Assembly (NCBI GenBank): GCA_950295325.1
Contig: OX485809.1
Location: 34,548,144 to 34,612,143 of the forward strand
DNA from: Polytrichum commune
Taxonomy: Eukaryota; Streptophyta; Polytrichopsida; Polytrichales; Polytrichaceae
Length of the DNA stretch: 64,000 bases
Direction: 5' to 3'
Below the pieces are notes generated by a model. It was not told where the DNA came from, did no database searches, and saw only the letters and a list, made by a program, of their open reading frames with translations. Shown here piece by piece: positions 1 to 10,641 of this stretch. The translations under genes and the position numbers were made by a program. Positions within the stretch are counted from its first letter, which is position 1. Every line of letters starts with the position of its first letter.

Positions 1-1090
1 GACTACAAGCCCTGCCATTTCATTTGAATATAGGCATCCAATTATGAAGATTAAGCACACATTAAGATGCCTACACCTTAATATATTTTCATGAAATGAA
101 TTCCTAGGGCCGACACTTCCCAAAAATTAGAAACTACATGTGGCCAAAGATAGATTTTTTTTGGATTGATGGTATCAAAATACTAAAGCTTTTTAAAATA
201 AAATAGGCCCCGCATTATTTGAGACTTTTAGTTAAAAAATGGATGTTGTTATATAATCGATGAAATAGTTTTGTATTATTTCTAAGATACCATGATATAA
301 ATCATATATCATCGGTCCATAGTTCCGCAATGAAAGCAATTCATGTGTGTTGTTGAATGAATACAATTTTGTGTATGTTTGTTTTGTATTGTGGATTTAC
401 GAAATTGCTTTGAGGCTAAATTATATTTTAATGAATTATTGGCTCTACAATTTGAGATGTTTAAATGAGCCAAAGTTTGGCATTGATTGGACAATCAACT
501 AATATTAGCCATGTGTGTAGGATAGACACATGGCATAGCACTTTTGTGACAAATTGCTTGTTGATTAAAATAAACATATAATACATGAAGATGATTCACC
601 CCAACCTTTTAAGGTAACTGAAAGGTACTTCAAAATATGCACAATTAGAAAACTACCTAATGGAATGGGTCATTTAATTGTTTATTGCCAAAATAATACC
701 CCCCAGACAATTTTACCCTTGATACACGTGGTTCTCGTAAGTCACACTAAATGTCAGCCCCGAGAATGAACTACTCAATGCACTATGTATTCAATCCTAT
801 CTTGGACGTGGACCCATTCATGTGAATTATAAGTTGGCAAAATTTGAAATGTAACCCTTAAAAGACCGATGTGTTATTTTGACAAGTAAGACAATCATAA
901 ATGAAAAGTTAAATTGCCTTTAAAAGAAAATCCTTGAAAATTAACATTGGTAGAAATGACCTAAAGATAACATCTGCACGGTTGGAAGTCTTATTAGCAA
1001 TTTTGATGTGGTGAAAACTACATTTATAATTTTGAAGTGTATATTTATTTGTATGATAGATTTAAATGATCAATATAGAGATCATCTCGA

Positions 1091-1091
<1 letters not shown>

Positions 1092-1131
<40 letters not shown>
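1092..1131. repeat. (TAGA)n microsatellite
   Basis: About ten uninterrupted copies of the tetranucleotide TAGA in AT-rich intergenic DNA. Confidence 0.95.
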
Positions 1132-2081
1132 GTTGGGCATTTCTTGAATATATCTATGCTTATTTTCAAGTTTAGTATTTTCTTATAACATCCTCTTATT
1201 CATAGGCCGGCCCATTCTATTACATATTTACGTACCTTTCAAAACTCGGGAGGATGGGTGGGACCAACCCTCATGACCATATCTCAGTATAACTATCTCC
1301 ATTCTTTTGCAACCTTCTCAACTCGGTATGTCTCTAAACAAGTTAACACCTAAGTCACTCAAACTATTAAGGTCTCATCCATTTAGTCCTTAAGTAAAGC
1401 ATTGCATTCCATATCCAAAGTTGGTAAAGTGAAGTTCAAAATATTATAAAAGACATGTTCATAAATACTTCAAGGTGCTATCACAAATCAAAATTGCTTT
1501 GTCTTCCAAACTATCTTGTAGGAAGTCAAAGCTACATGCACATATTATTTTTAAAAGAAAATGATATACAAAACCTAAGTGAGCCATCAATTTTGTGAAG
1601 GGTCTGCCTCACATGTGCCCATGCCACCAACCAAATCCAAAGAGAAGATTAGTAACGTACACGAGGTGAATAACAACAGAAGCCAATTGTTATCTATGTC
1701 ACACAATCATGTACGGCATAATCATACATTTTGTATCTTTGAATACCCATACAACCAATGAGTATTTTACATGTTCCTTAGCCATTTGAACCTCGTGTGA
1801 CCGAAGTTTGAGGCAGATTACATACACCTCCCACTAGTTCGCACCACTTTCACTAATCCTAGAAATTACTTAGGGTAAACCGCCGTTGCAGCTTAACCTT
1901 TGAAAGGAGGTTTGCTTGTCTCCTCCTTGTTAATATATGATTAGGTAACAATTCTTGGCCATAGATGCATAGAATCACATCTATGGTGGATATTTGTTAG
2001 GTGAAGCTTACCTAACCCAAAAGTAAAATTCCTTAGGGTTATATTTTTACTATGTTGATTTATTCCAACTAAGGCCAAAAC

Positions 2082-2083
<2 letters not shown>

Positions 2084-2117
<34 letters not shown>
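2084..2117. repeat. (GA)n microsatellite
   Basis: About 17 uninterrupted GA dinucleotides. The matching minus-strand reading frame is a poly-Leu-Ser artefact. Confidence 0.95.
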
Positions 2118-2120
<3 letters not shown>

Positions 2121-2883
2121 GCACATTAGGTTGTGAGAAGCAAAGGAGATTGTGGAAAGTACCGCATCGCGTCCCTTGTACAAATTTCTCTTGCTTAAGT
2201 ATGCACTTTGAACCGGAGCCGTTGGTGCACACTTAGTTGGTAGGTGTATACTTTACTCATATCGCCAGTGTTCCAAATTGGGCTAGTCGGAAAAAGGTAA
2301 CCATTTAATACCCATCTAGCTTACCCCTGAAGAATACACCTTAGGGTGCTCACAAAGCCGTTGGTTTTGTTCGATCTCCATCCTGTCGAGACTTGATGTT
2401 GATGGACAAGCTTCGACAACCTTCAAAGAAGAACCATCTATCGATGACGAAATCCAGCTCATCGAGACATTTGCTAAATATGAAAATGCTACTGACTCCA
2501 AAGGCTTTGAAGCACAACACTATCCTCGACATCGACGACCAATTGCTTTGCTATGATGTTCAAACGGAAGCTAGACATATGTATGATGAACTGCGAGGAT
2601 TGTTTGAGACGTTTCAACGAAACCTTAACAAACTGACATTGAATGTCAACGTGAAAAATCCATGCATTCACAACAAATGACTATGCATGATATGTTCAAA
2701 CAATAAAGTATATGAACCCTCGTTTTGTCAAAAAAAATTGTGCACTTAACCAGGATGCGTACTTAAATGGGTGCGTACTCAAGCGGGAAATTACTGTACT
2801 TAATAAGAACATGTAAAAACATAAAAGTGTCCTTGAGAGGTGGTCCATTCTCGGGGATCCTTGGGCATTTAACGGCTACATAT

Positions 2884-3107
2884 CAGTGATGAGGGAGATT
2901 TTTGGGCATAATCGGTTGAGATCCTAGTATTTGCAACTCCAACCGGTTACATGTTGACATCCTCCGTTTTTCTATATTAATTTGAGGTATATTCCTTAAA
3001 TTCTGAAAAATGATCGGTAAATTTCATGAAGTTTTGAACTTCAACCAATTATCTCTCAAACTCAACCGGTTCATATGTAACTAATTGTCGGTTCACTCCG
3101 ATCATTG
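2884..3107 (+). mobile_element. hAT-type MITE, AACCGGTT family, copy 1
   Basis: This 224-bp non-autonomous element starts CAGTGATGAGGGAG and ends CTCCGATCATTG, which are imperfect terminal inverted repeats. It is flanked by a perfect 8-bp target-site duplication, CTACATAT, at 2876-2883 and 3108-3115. An 8-bp duplication and CA..TG ends are typical of hAT transposons. The interior carries several AACCGGTT or one-mismatch palindromes within the context CTCAAACTCAACCGGTTCAT. It encodes no protein. Related copies lie at 14494, 29008, 30284 and 40344, and a related tandem block sits inside the element at 5368. Confidence 0.85.
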
Positions 3108-3177
3108 CTACATATATGTGAATCCCGTCTCAGAATGTTTCATATACATGTTAATCAAGATTGTCCATAAGATCCTC

Positions 3178-3868
3178 AGGAGGTGGACTCTTCATATCAC
3201 ATGTGAAATAATGTGAGTGTAAAAAGGGGTATTATTTGATGTATTAGTGTACGAGCATTCTATTTCATATGTTCTAATGCCCAAATATAGTTTTCACATG
3301 GGATACAAGTGGGTCTTAGTCATGTGAGCATGACATGTAGCAATACATGAAGAAAGAGGAATTCTTTTTTGTTGGAAGAGAAAGCCATGTACATTAGTAT
3401 ATATAAGGAAGAGGTATTTTTGACTCTAGTGTGTACAACTCAAGAAACTATCAAGAAACTTTGAAGTAAATGTAGATGTACAAAAGGGAGACCTAAGGTA
3501 TAGAATTATTTTTTGGCAATAAATGTGCTAGTTTCATCCAATTTACATTTTTTCATACAAATGACATGTTTGTTAGGGTCGGATTAATATGAATTGTATC
3601 CTATGGATAAAAACGTGTTCAATGACATTCTCATTGGAAAGTGAAAGTGGATTGTATGTGCAATTAATGCCTATTGATTCCATTATTTATGTTTTGTTTA
3701 TGTGGTGGAGGCATTTATTACATTAAATTGAAAATCTTAGTATAAATACATGAGTCCATTTTCTATATGTATATATGTATATATGTATCCTTTGTACATT
3801 TATCGCATACAGGGGGTTTTATTTCATAGTCTCCCACACATGTCATTTAGGTTTCCAATGAAAAGTCT
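3178..3868 (+). repeat. Dispersed repeat R1, copy 1 (no insertion)
   Basis: This ~690-bp segment is a diverged direct copy of 31302-31340 joined to 32411-33088. Shared blocks include GTAGATGTACAAAAGGGAG, GTGAAAGTGGATT and ACATGAGTCCATTTTCT in the same order. It carries a single TAA at 3209-3211 where the other copy holds a PIF/Harbinger-like insertion, so it serves as the empty site. A shorter related piece lies at 12075-12180. The class of the repeat is unknown; it has no reading frame. Confidence 0.75.
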
Positions 3869-5359
3869 ACCCCATGCATAAAATTAACCAAACTAAACTT
3901 CATTGAACCTCCTAAGGTTGCATCTAGCTCAAATTCCAGTTTGTTGGATGCGGCATGAGGCACCATTTTACACTACAAACATCGAGGGTCGAAGAAATAA
4001 GCCTTGTCATCAGTTGAGAGTCTTTTCCATGTCTTTGTCCACTCAAATCAACTTTATACTTGAGTTTTGAACTTGAGAGCTATAACCTTTTACATGGTTT
4101 TCAATAGTTAATGCACCACCGCAGTTGCTTGTTGACACTTTGAGTATGAAATATTAGTGTCGTTTTGAGGTGGGTGTTGCTTTAAAGCACACATGGCTTA
4201 GATTGTCTTGATGGATCTCATGTGCACTTGATTGCGACAAGCTTTCAGTCGTTTTCGACAAGTTATTGGTCAATTTCCTAAGGTTATCTCATAGAGGTTG
4301 CTTCTAGGAATGTTGACAGTTCAAGCTCTTGTCTTATGGGTCACAAGCCTTGAAGTTAGGGCTTTCAAACATTCCTTGGCTTGTGAATGAATTATCTTTT
4401 GCGTAAGGGTTGCATGCCTTAATCAAACACTAGTCTTACGCATATGCCTATATTTGAATGATATATGACAAGGTTTGTATTTTAAAATGGATATCCAAAA
4501 GATATGTGTTTCTATGAGATTGGAGTATGTGCTCAAAATAAAGGACACTAATCTAAGTTCAATAGTTAACACTATTGGGATGTGAAAATTCCAAAAAGAA
4601 AGAAGAATCCCCCTATGACCTCTTATAATTTTTGTATCTCAACTTCAATTCTGACACTTGAAAGGTCAATCTTTATGATCCACAATGGCCAACTGGATGA
4701 GATAATTTGCAATGACACCCGATGGCCAAAAGTGTATGTGGGGTTGGAAGTGTCAATCATAGGCTCCCAGACCATTGTACCATTCCTTCCTTGATATGTC
4801 ACTATGAACATAACCACTTTACACTTGCTTGAATAAATGAGAGTGTGAGATCGGTTGAAGCTCTCATAACACTAACATTGAGCTTTGGATGAAAGGTTGT
4901 CAACTTTGTGTAACAACTCTTGAGGATTGCAACTTCAAGCTCCCAATCTGAGCTCTTAGAATAAGCGGGCTTAGTACGGTTTCATATCTCAATTGAACAC
5001 ATGTATTTGAGTGGTGAATGATTAGGTGCAAATCTAAGAAATCACAACATGACAACACATATTTAAAATACATTGAACTATTTGCTCAAGATTTGTTAAC
5101 CATTCTAGACTCAATAATTACATAATACGAGGAACGAAACTCATGTGACCTTATCGCTAATTGTTAATGAACTTTGTTAATTCTTAGCAATTCGAGACTA
5201 GCTCCATCACTCTATGAGATTGATCGTGGCTGCTTCATATACATTTGTGGACGCATATAATTTCGACCTCACAAATAATGCAAGTATGTAGCAAACAATA
5301 AAAGTGGCTAATTAGGCCCATGCACCTTTAATAGTAAGAGCAAGTCTGAGCTGCTGATG
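3869..5359. other. Intergenic DNA containing dispersed repeat R2, copy 1 (about 4430-4740)
   Basis: The R2 repeat is recognised by order-preserved similarity to 23385-23700, 27910-28230, 30895-31190 and 56345-56502. Shared blocks are a TATATTTGA..GATATATGACAAGG block, a TATGTGCTCAAAATA block, a GTTCAATAGTTAACAC block and a CTATGACCTCTTATAA block. No reading frame is conserved among copies, so it is probably an old transposon fragment of unknown class. The remaining sequence shows nothing recognisable. Confidence 0.6.
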
Positions 5360-5440
5360 AGTGTTACCAGGGCTGTTGTTTCACAAAGTTTTTACCCGTC
5401 CACGTCCCAAAACCTCGAATTGAAAGGCAAAAAAAATTGC

Positions 5441-5566
5441 AACCCGTCCCAAAACCGGTAATTTCAAAACCAACCCGTCCATGGAAAGGTTGAAGAAAAA
5501 ACAACCCGTCCCAAAACCGGTAATTTCTAAACCAACCCGTCCATGAAAAGGTTAAGGAAAAAACAA
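5441..5566. repeat. 62-bp tandem repeat, two copies, inside the hAT-like element
   Basis: Two near-identical units start AACCCGTCCCAAAACCGGTA at 5441 and 5503, each also containing ACCAACCCGTCCATG. Diverged versions of the same words recur at the opposite end of the element (6361-6425). Confidence 0.85.
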
Positions 5567-5764
5567 ATCGATAAAGATAACCCGAAAGATGTCGGCATGT
5601 GATTGGTGCACTTGCCACTTGGAAACAATAGTATCTTGCTATCTTCGTTCATTTCTGCTTTTTCTATTATAATTACCAATTTGCCAGCCTGCCACTGCCC
5701 CATTTTGTCTGTTTGTCCACATACTAGTTCAAAGAAACTGAACTAGACTCAGTCACTCAAACTC

Positions 5765-5978
5765 AACCGGTTCATTTGAAACTAACTCGAATTCAAGAAG
5801 TTGGAGAGTGCCGCTGGAACAATCTCCTCCTACAATCTTGAACTTCAACAAGTGTTTTCTCAAACTCAACCGGTTCATTTGAAACTAACTCGAATTCAAG
5901 AAGTTGAAGAGTGCCGCTAGAACAATCTTCTCTTGCAATCTTGAACTTCAACATGTGTTTTCTCAAACTCAACCGGTT
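5765..5978. repeat. 103-bp tandem repeat with AACCGGTT at each register
   Basis: AACCGGTT occurs at 5765, 5868 and 5971, exactly 103 bp apart, each inside ACTCAACCGGTTCATTTGA. Units also share GAATTCAAGAAGTTG and ATCTTGAACTTCAACA. The unit is related to the right-hand end of the AACCGGTT MITE family, so the larger element seems to have captured and amplified part of one. Confidence 0.85.
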
Positions 5979-6993
5979 CATTTGACGACTGCAATCAAGT
6001 TATCTCTCACCGGTCTCTCAGTTGCTTTAGCTTTTAGTTGCATATGTTCGATTCATTAGCATCCTAAATCTTGAGAGTCTTATTCCTCTCTTTTGTTGTG
6101 GGTTGAGTGCAGATTCGAGGGCTGTGCAGGAAATTTCTGTCAATTCGAGTTAAACCCTAGCAAATTGCAAGGTTGAGCTTGTACGTTGTTGGGTCAATGT
6201 ATGAGTAGATATTTGAGCCTTACATGTGCCTAAGATGGTGGAAGCGTTGTCTTTGCAAGGATAGTGCAAGCGTTGTCTATTTATTAGTTGGATTGATTTT
6301 GCAGGTTCAAGTCTCAAGCCCCATCATGATTCCGATTAATTTTTAAAAATGTTATTTTTAGAACCCGTCCAAAGTGAATTTGACACGTCCCAAAACCGGT
6401 TCATTTTCTAAGAACCCGTCCACTGGAAATGTTTTTTTTTATGAACATGTCCCTAGACATGTTAGGGACCTTGTGAAAAAACACCCCTGAGTGTTACGTC
6501 AAACCTCACCAACAACAACATGTTTGTGGCACTCATTAAATGCAACCTAATCACAATCCGTTTTGTAAGGCATTTTTAGCAAAGACCAACATTATTTCAG
6601 TGTAAACGGGAAACTCAGACGCATCCTCAGAAGCATCTTCACACTCCAAGGCAAGGGACTGAGGCAGTAGGAATAATAAGCATAGAACAATCTAATCTCT
6701 AGTATGATTTGGTCTTGCCAATTTCCTGTGTTCACATTGCGGGAGGCAACTTACAAAGTTGCAGAATATGTCAGTTGCATAAGTGGTGATATGTAATGTT
6801 ATTTGAAGGTGTGCTTGCAGAAATGTAGAGTTAAATTCTCTCTCCTGGGAACTCACTCGTCTTCCGTGAGATGAGACAAGATTTGCATTGCAATCAGGGT
6901 GTAGGGTTTAGGGAGTCTATGTGTTGGCTGAGTAGCAGATAAACCCCATGCGAGGGGAACGCAATCAGAGAGTAAGAATCCACATACATACAA

Positions 6994-7029
<36 letters not shown>
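6994..7029. repeat. (CA)n(TA)n compound microsatellite
   Basis: Ten CA units run directly into eight TA units. It lies within the first copy of the PORR 5' duplication. Confidence 0.95.
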
Positions 7030-7582
7030 GCATAAAAAAAAAATCTCTTCTTTCCAATCAGGAGATGATTGAAAGCCCGGTTCTTGCAGAAACTTGCTTT
7101 TTAGCTGTTGGATAGGTTGGAGGCTGGCTAATCCAGTCGCTGACATTGTTCCAGGATATGTATGATGGACGACTTTCGTATCCATGAAACTCATTTGTTG
7201 GTGTAGCTCATTATCTCGGTGATCATAGTTGGGTCATCGAATGCTCTGTTTTGGATTTAAGATGATAGGTTTTTTGAAGCAGACGTAATTGATGCACTGC
7301 TTCATTTGCACATTTGGGCTACAACCGGTAATATATATATCAGCCATGGCAGCAGGGAGTTTCTTGATGCAGAAACTCGCTTTCTTCATATCTAAGTTTT
7401 GGGATATGTATGATGATGGACATTTCTTTCATATACATGAAACATGAGAGCTCATTTTTCTCGGTGATCACAGTTGGTTCACCGAGTCTTTGTTCTGGAC
7501 CACAGATGATATGTCTTCTGAAGCAGGCATAATTGATGCACTGCTTCATTCGCACATATGGGCTACAAATTGGTGAAATCCA

Positions 7583-7681
7583 ATGTCAGCTATGGCACCG
7601 GGGAGGTTGCGTATACGACATCCGACATGGTTTTCACGATGTATCCTCAGTATATCCACAGTGGCTGTGTTTAGAGTATAG
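7583..7681 (+). pseudogene. Truncated copy of the PORR exon 1 start
   Basis: Reading from the ATG at 7583 gives MSAMAPGRLRIR, which matches residues 9-20 of the real protein (MSAMAAGRLRIR) with one change. Homology then fails and a TAG follows at 7679. This is the 5' coding end carried in the middle copy of the upstream duplication. Whether it is transcribed as an upstream reading frame is unknown. Confidence 0.7.
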
Positions 7682-7888
7682 GGTTTAGGTTGAGGACGGG
7701 CTAATTCAGTCCCTAACAATGTTCCGGGGTATTTATGATGATGGACAATTCTGTTATATCCATGAAACTTCTTGGTGGAGCTCATTTTTTCGGTGATTAC
7801 ATTTGGTTCATCGAATGCTCTGTTTCTAGACTAAAGATGATAGGTCTTTTGAACCAGACCTAATTGATTCGCTACTTCGTCCGCACGT

Positions 7889-10641
7889 ATGGGCTACAAA
7901 TTGGTGATATCCATGTCAGCCATGGCAGCAGGGAGGTTGCGTATACGACAACCACGATACGTGCAATGGAGGCATCTAAGAACACAGGTGCATCCTCGAG
8001 ATGTTGACCGAGATTATGCCAAGAGGCCTCGACCATGGACAGAGCCAGGAGTCATGCGGTTTCCCGAACTCGAGTTTGATAAGGTGGCTGCCAAGCAACA
8101 TGCATTTCGGATGGTCATGCAAGTTCAGGAGCTTCTGGCCAGGCATCCAGAGAGGTTGTTAGACATCATAGAGCTTGAAACAAGAAACCCTAAGTTGGCT
8201 GCTGCCGTAAGAGCATACCCCGGGGTCTTCAAGGTTCTGGATTACTGGCAGGGGAAAAGATTGGTTTGCTTTACAGCAGAGGCTGAATCTCTGCACAAAC
8301 AAGAGGAAGGGTTGAAAGCAGAGATTGAGATGCGGTCTGTTGGTGTCCTCCAGAAATTGCTTATGCTGTCTGTTCAAAGGCAGCTTCCATTGAGAAGGAT
8401 AGAGATGTTGGCCATGGACCTTGGTCTGCCTGGTGACTTCCAGCAGGATTTGCTGGGGCGATTTGGACATGTTTTCAGGCTCTCTACAAAAAGTGATTAC
8501 ATCACTTGGTTAAGCCTCGTTGCGACGGATCCCGAGTTGGCAGTCAGCTGTGCTGAGCTTCAACACAAGCAACGAAGGCCTGGTATGTATAACTCAATTC
8601 TTTGTGTTTTGTGTTCTGTTTTGTGCATTTTATTTGGGTATCATTCCATCTCTAAGCGCCACTTTACACTATGACCATGAAATTGTGAGGGCCCTTGAAC
8701 CTCATTCAAAGGTGGTGCATGGAAATTGAAATTGGATATTGTGTGGGTATGGGTGTCCAAGTGTAGTGTAAAGATATATGAGACTGGGCTCTCAACTGAA
8801 TGCTATTTTATTACCATCTTATTCATTTGGGTCCTTCTACACAGTAAGTTTTAATAAATCAAGGGTTGTGAGATTTTGAATTGTCTTGATGATGCAAATT
8901 TGGTAGACGATGAAACATTCTCCAATTCATGCCATGGAGGACTTCATGTAGGTTTTCAATTCATTCAAACTTCCATGGTCCCTCAGGCCCTCAAGCTCTA
9001 GTGTAAAGTGGCCCTAGGTATATTCTGTGGCAGGGTGGATATTTGCACCAATCTGTTTGTTTGGACAAGGCAGTTGTGCATCAGAGACACTTTCTTGAGT
9101 AAAGTGTAGTTGGTCAAGCAGGTCATATACTGATGTATCTATTTCACATTAGCTTTTCCCTTCCCTAAATATCCGAAGTCGCTCAATCTGAAATGTGTTC
9201 TAGATTCGTGTTGTGATCTCACATACAATTTTCTTCCTAATCTGAAGCACCTTTGAGCAAATTCTTTGTGGAAAAGTAGGATTGTGGAGATCTGGCTTTC
9301 TCTTATATCCTAAGTGTCCTTCCTAAAGTCCACAAAGAATTTGTGATCTGCTTTTGACATGATACTTGTGTAATATCCACAGTTCTGATTGTAATATTAA
9401 TGACAGTTTTCCTTGACATTAATGACTGAAAGATTACCTGATGTTACAGGGGTCTCCTACTGAAACTGCTGACACTATCCCTCTCCAATTTCTTTTCTTC
9501 TGTGGGATGTCACTCTGCTCTCCACCCCTTCAAGCAATCGCAGGGAGTTGCTTACATAACAACCTTCCTACAATCATCGATTGGTGATTAGTAGTTGGCA
9601 TATAAAATTGAGGATTATCTAACATTGACATATCACATCTATTGTAGTATATTGAAGACTGTAGGCATATATGATAATCACAGCTAGTATGCTTTCCATA
9701 AAAACAATTTGGCAAAATCAACACAATCAAGCATAGATCATCAGTATTCTGAAAATATTCTGAAATGCTTTGAACAAAATGGAGTACATTTGAGGCTATG
9801 TACAGCTTTCTGACCTAAAACTTCTATTAGTAGAAGAGGACTGTTTCAGACTTTATTCGCATGCAGCCTACCATATTTGTTGAGGTCTTATTTTGTTGTT
9901 TCTGAATATGCTGCACTTCCTTTTATGACTTGATGAGGCGACTAAAAGTGGCTCATATTGTTATTGTTATGGATGTCGAGTTGGATTGTCTGATTGATTG
10001 ACTACAAGATCAGGCTTATGCTCATAACCTCTTCTCTTGATCATATTGGAGCATAACAAGAGTAGTTTGCATTTGGTACTTTTCAGATTGCTCATTAATC
10101 AAGCCGTTTGCCTCTCTTGCAAATCTAAAAAGATCTCTACTTCTCAACGAGGACTTTTTTTTATTGGAGGTTAACTTTGATGTGTACCTTGTGTGCTCCA
10201 GGAATGATGACTGAAATGGAAATGTGGATGCCTAAAGGGAACATTCTTTCAAAGAGGCATCGGAAGTTTCTAGCGCGCTTTCGAGAAGCCCCTTTTGTGT
10301 CACCATATGCAGACTCTCAGGGATTGAATTCGCTTGATATTAAACTGGAAAGACATGCTGTTGCAGGATTGCATGAGCTTTTGAATCTAACTTTGGAGAA
10401 GAGCCTCATGCTCGACACCCTGACAGGATTCAAAACTGAGTTTTCTTTTTCCCACAAACCATTGAATCTAGCCCTGCGGCACCCAGAACTCTTTTATGTA
10501 TCCGCAGTCAATAAACAGGATGTGGTGTTTTTACGGGCAGCCTATGACAGAGGCAAATTATTAGAGAAGAACTCACAAGTGTTGCTAAGGGAACAATTTG
10601 TCAAGCTACTAGAAACAGGACTAAATCAACAAGGAAGCTAA
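7889..10641 (+). CDS. PORR-domain organelle RNA-binding protein (two exons)
   Basis: Exon 1 is 7889-8582 and exon 2 is 10202-10641, joined through a GTATGT donor and a CTCCAG acceptor (phase 1). The product is about 377 aa ending LNQQGS. The first ~45 residues are rich in Arg with almost no acid, as in an organelle transit peptide. Three in-frame ATGs (7889, 7913, 7922) compete; 7913 or 7922 would remove the odd leader MGYKLVIS. From about residue 50 to 350 the protein matches the plant organelle RNA recognition domain (PORR, formerly DUF860), with the family-typical blocks LLARHPERLLDIIELETRNPK, YPGVFKV, LPGDFQ, FSFSHKPLNLALRHPELFYVS and YDRGKLLEKN. Known members bind and promote splicing of group II introns in mitochondria (WTF9) or chloroplasts (WTF1). 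Which organelle applies here is not determined. The 1.6-kb intron holds a MITE at 8656-9014. Confidence 0.92.
8656..9014. mobile_element. Inverted-repeat MITE inside the PORR intron (GGGCCACTT family)
   Basis: The ends are GCGCCACTTTACACTATGA at the left and the complement of GGGCCACTTTACACTAGAG at the right, about 359 bp apart. Flanking triplets are TAA on the left and TAG on the right, so a 3-bp duplication is possible but not proven. The interior shares blocks such as GGTTGTGAGATTTTG and CCATGGTCC..AGGCCCTCAAG with the larger elements at 18023 and 36541. It lies in intron 1, so it is expected to be spliced out. Confidence 0.8.

Larger units (their letters stand above)
1..2875. other. AT-rich intergenic DNA, no recognisable gene
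   Basis: No open reading frame here resembles a known protein. The longest, 2393-2680 on the + strand (95 codons), has no motif I recognise; a second + frame over 2395-2550 also reads as plausible protein for about 50 codons before stops. It could be a decayed coding fragment. Two microsatellites are listed separately. Nothing else can be supported. Confidence 0.6.
5368..6489. mobile_element. hAT-like non-autonomous element, 1122 bp
   Basis: The ends are CAGGGCTGTTGTTTCACAA at the left and the complement of CAGGGGTGTTTTTTCACAA at the right. They are flanked by a perfect 8-bp target-site duplication, AGTGTTAC, at 5360-5367 and 6490-6497. CAGGG termini with 8-bp duplications are the hallmark of hAT transposons. 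The interior has no transposase. It holds two internal tandem arrays (5441-5566 and 5765-5978) and repeated ACCCGTCC words near both ends, which look like sub-terminal binding-site repeats. Confidence 0.88.
6865..7940 (+). repeat. Serial duplication of the PORR gene promoter and 5' end (three diverged copies)
   Basis: Three copies of one block can be aligned by eye. The word around CGGTGATCA/CGGTGATTA followed by GGTTCATCGAATGCTCTG or a variant lies at about 7218, 7463 and 7791. The word TGGGCTACAA plus a start-codon region lies at 7315, 7559 and 7890. Spacings are about 245 and 330 bp. The third copy supplies the real gene start. In the first the matching ATG reads TTG; in the second it is ATG but a 1-bp insertion shifts the frame. 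Copy 1 is further expanded by a (CA)n(TA)n tract. GGTTTAGG-type words mark further homologous points near 6903 and 7680. Confidence 0.8.
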
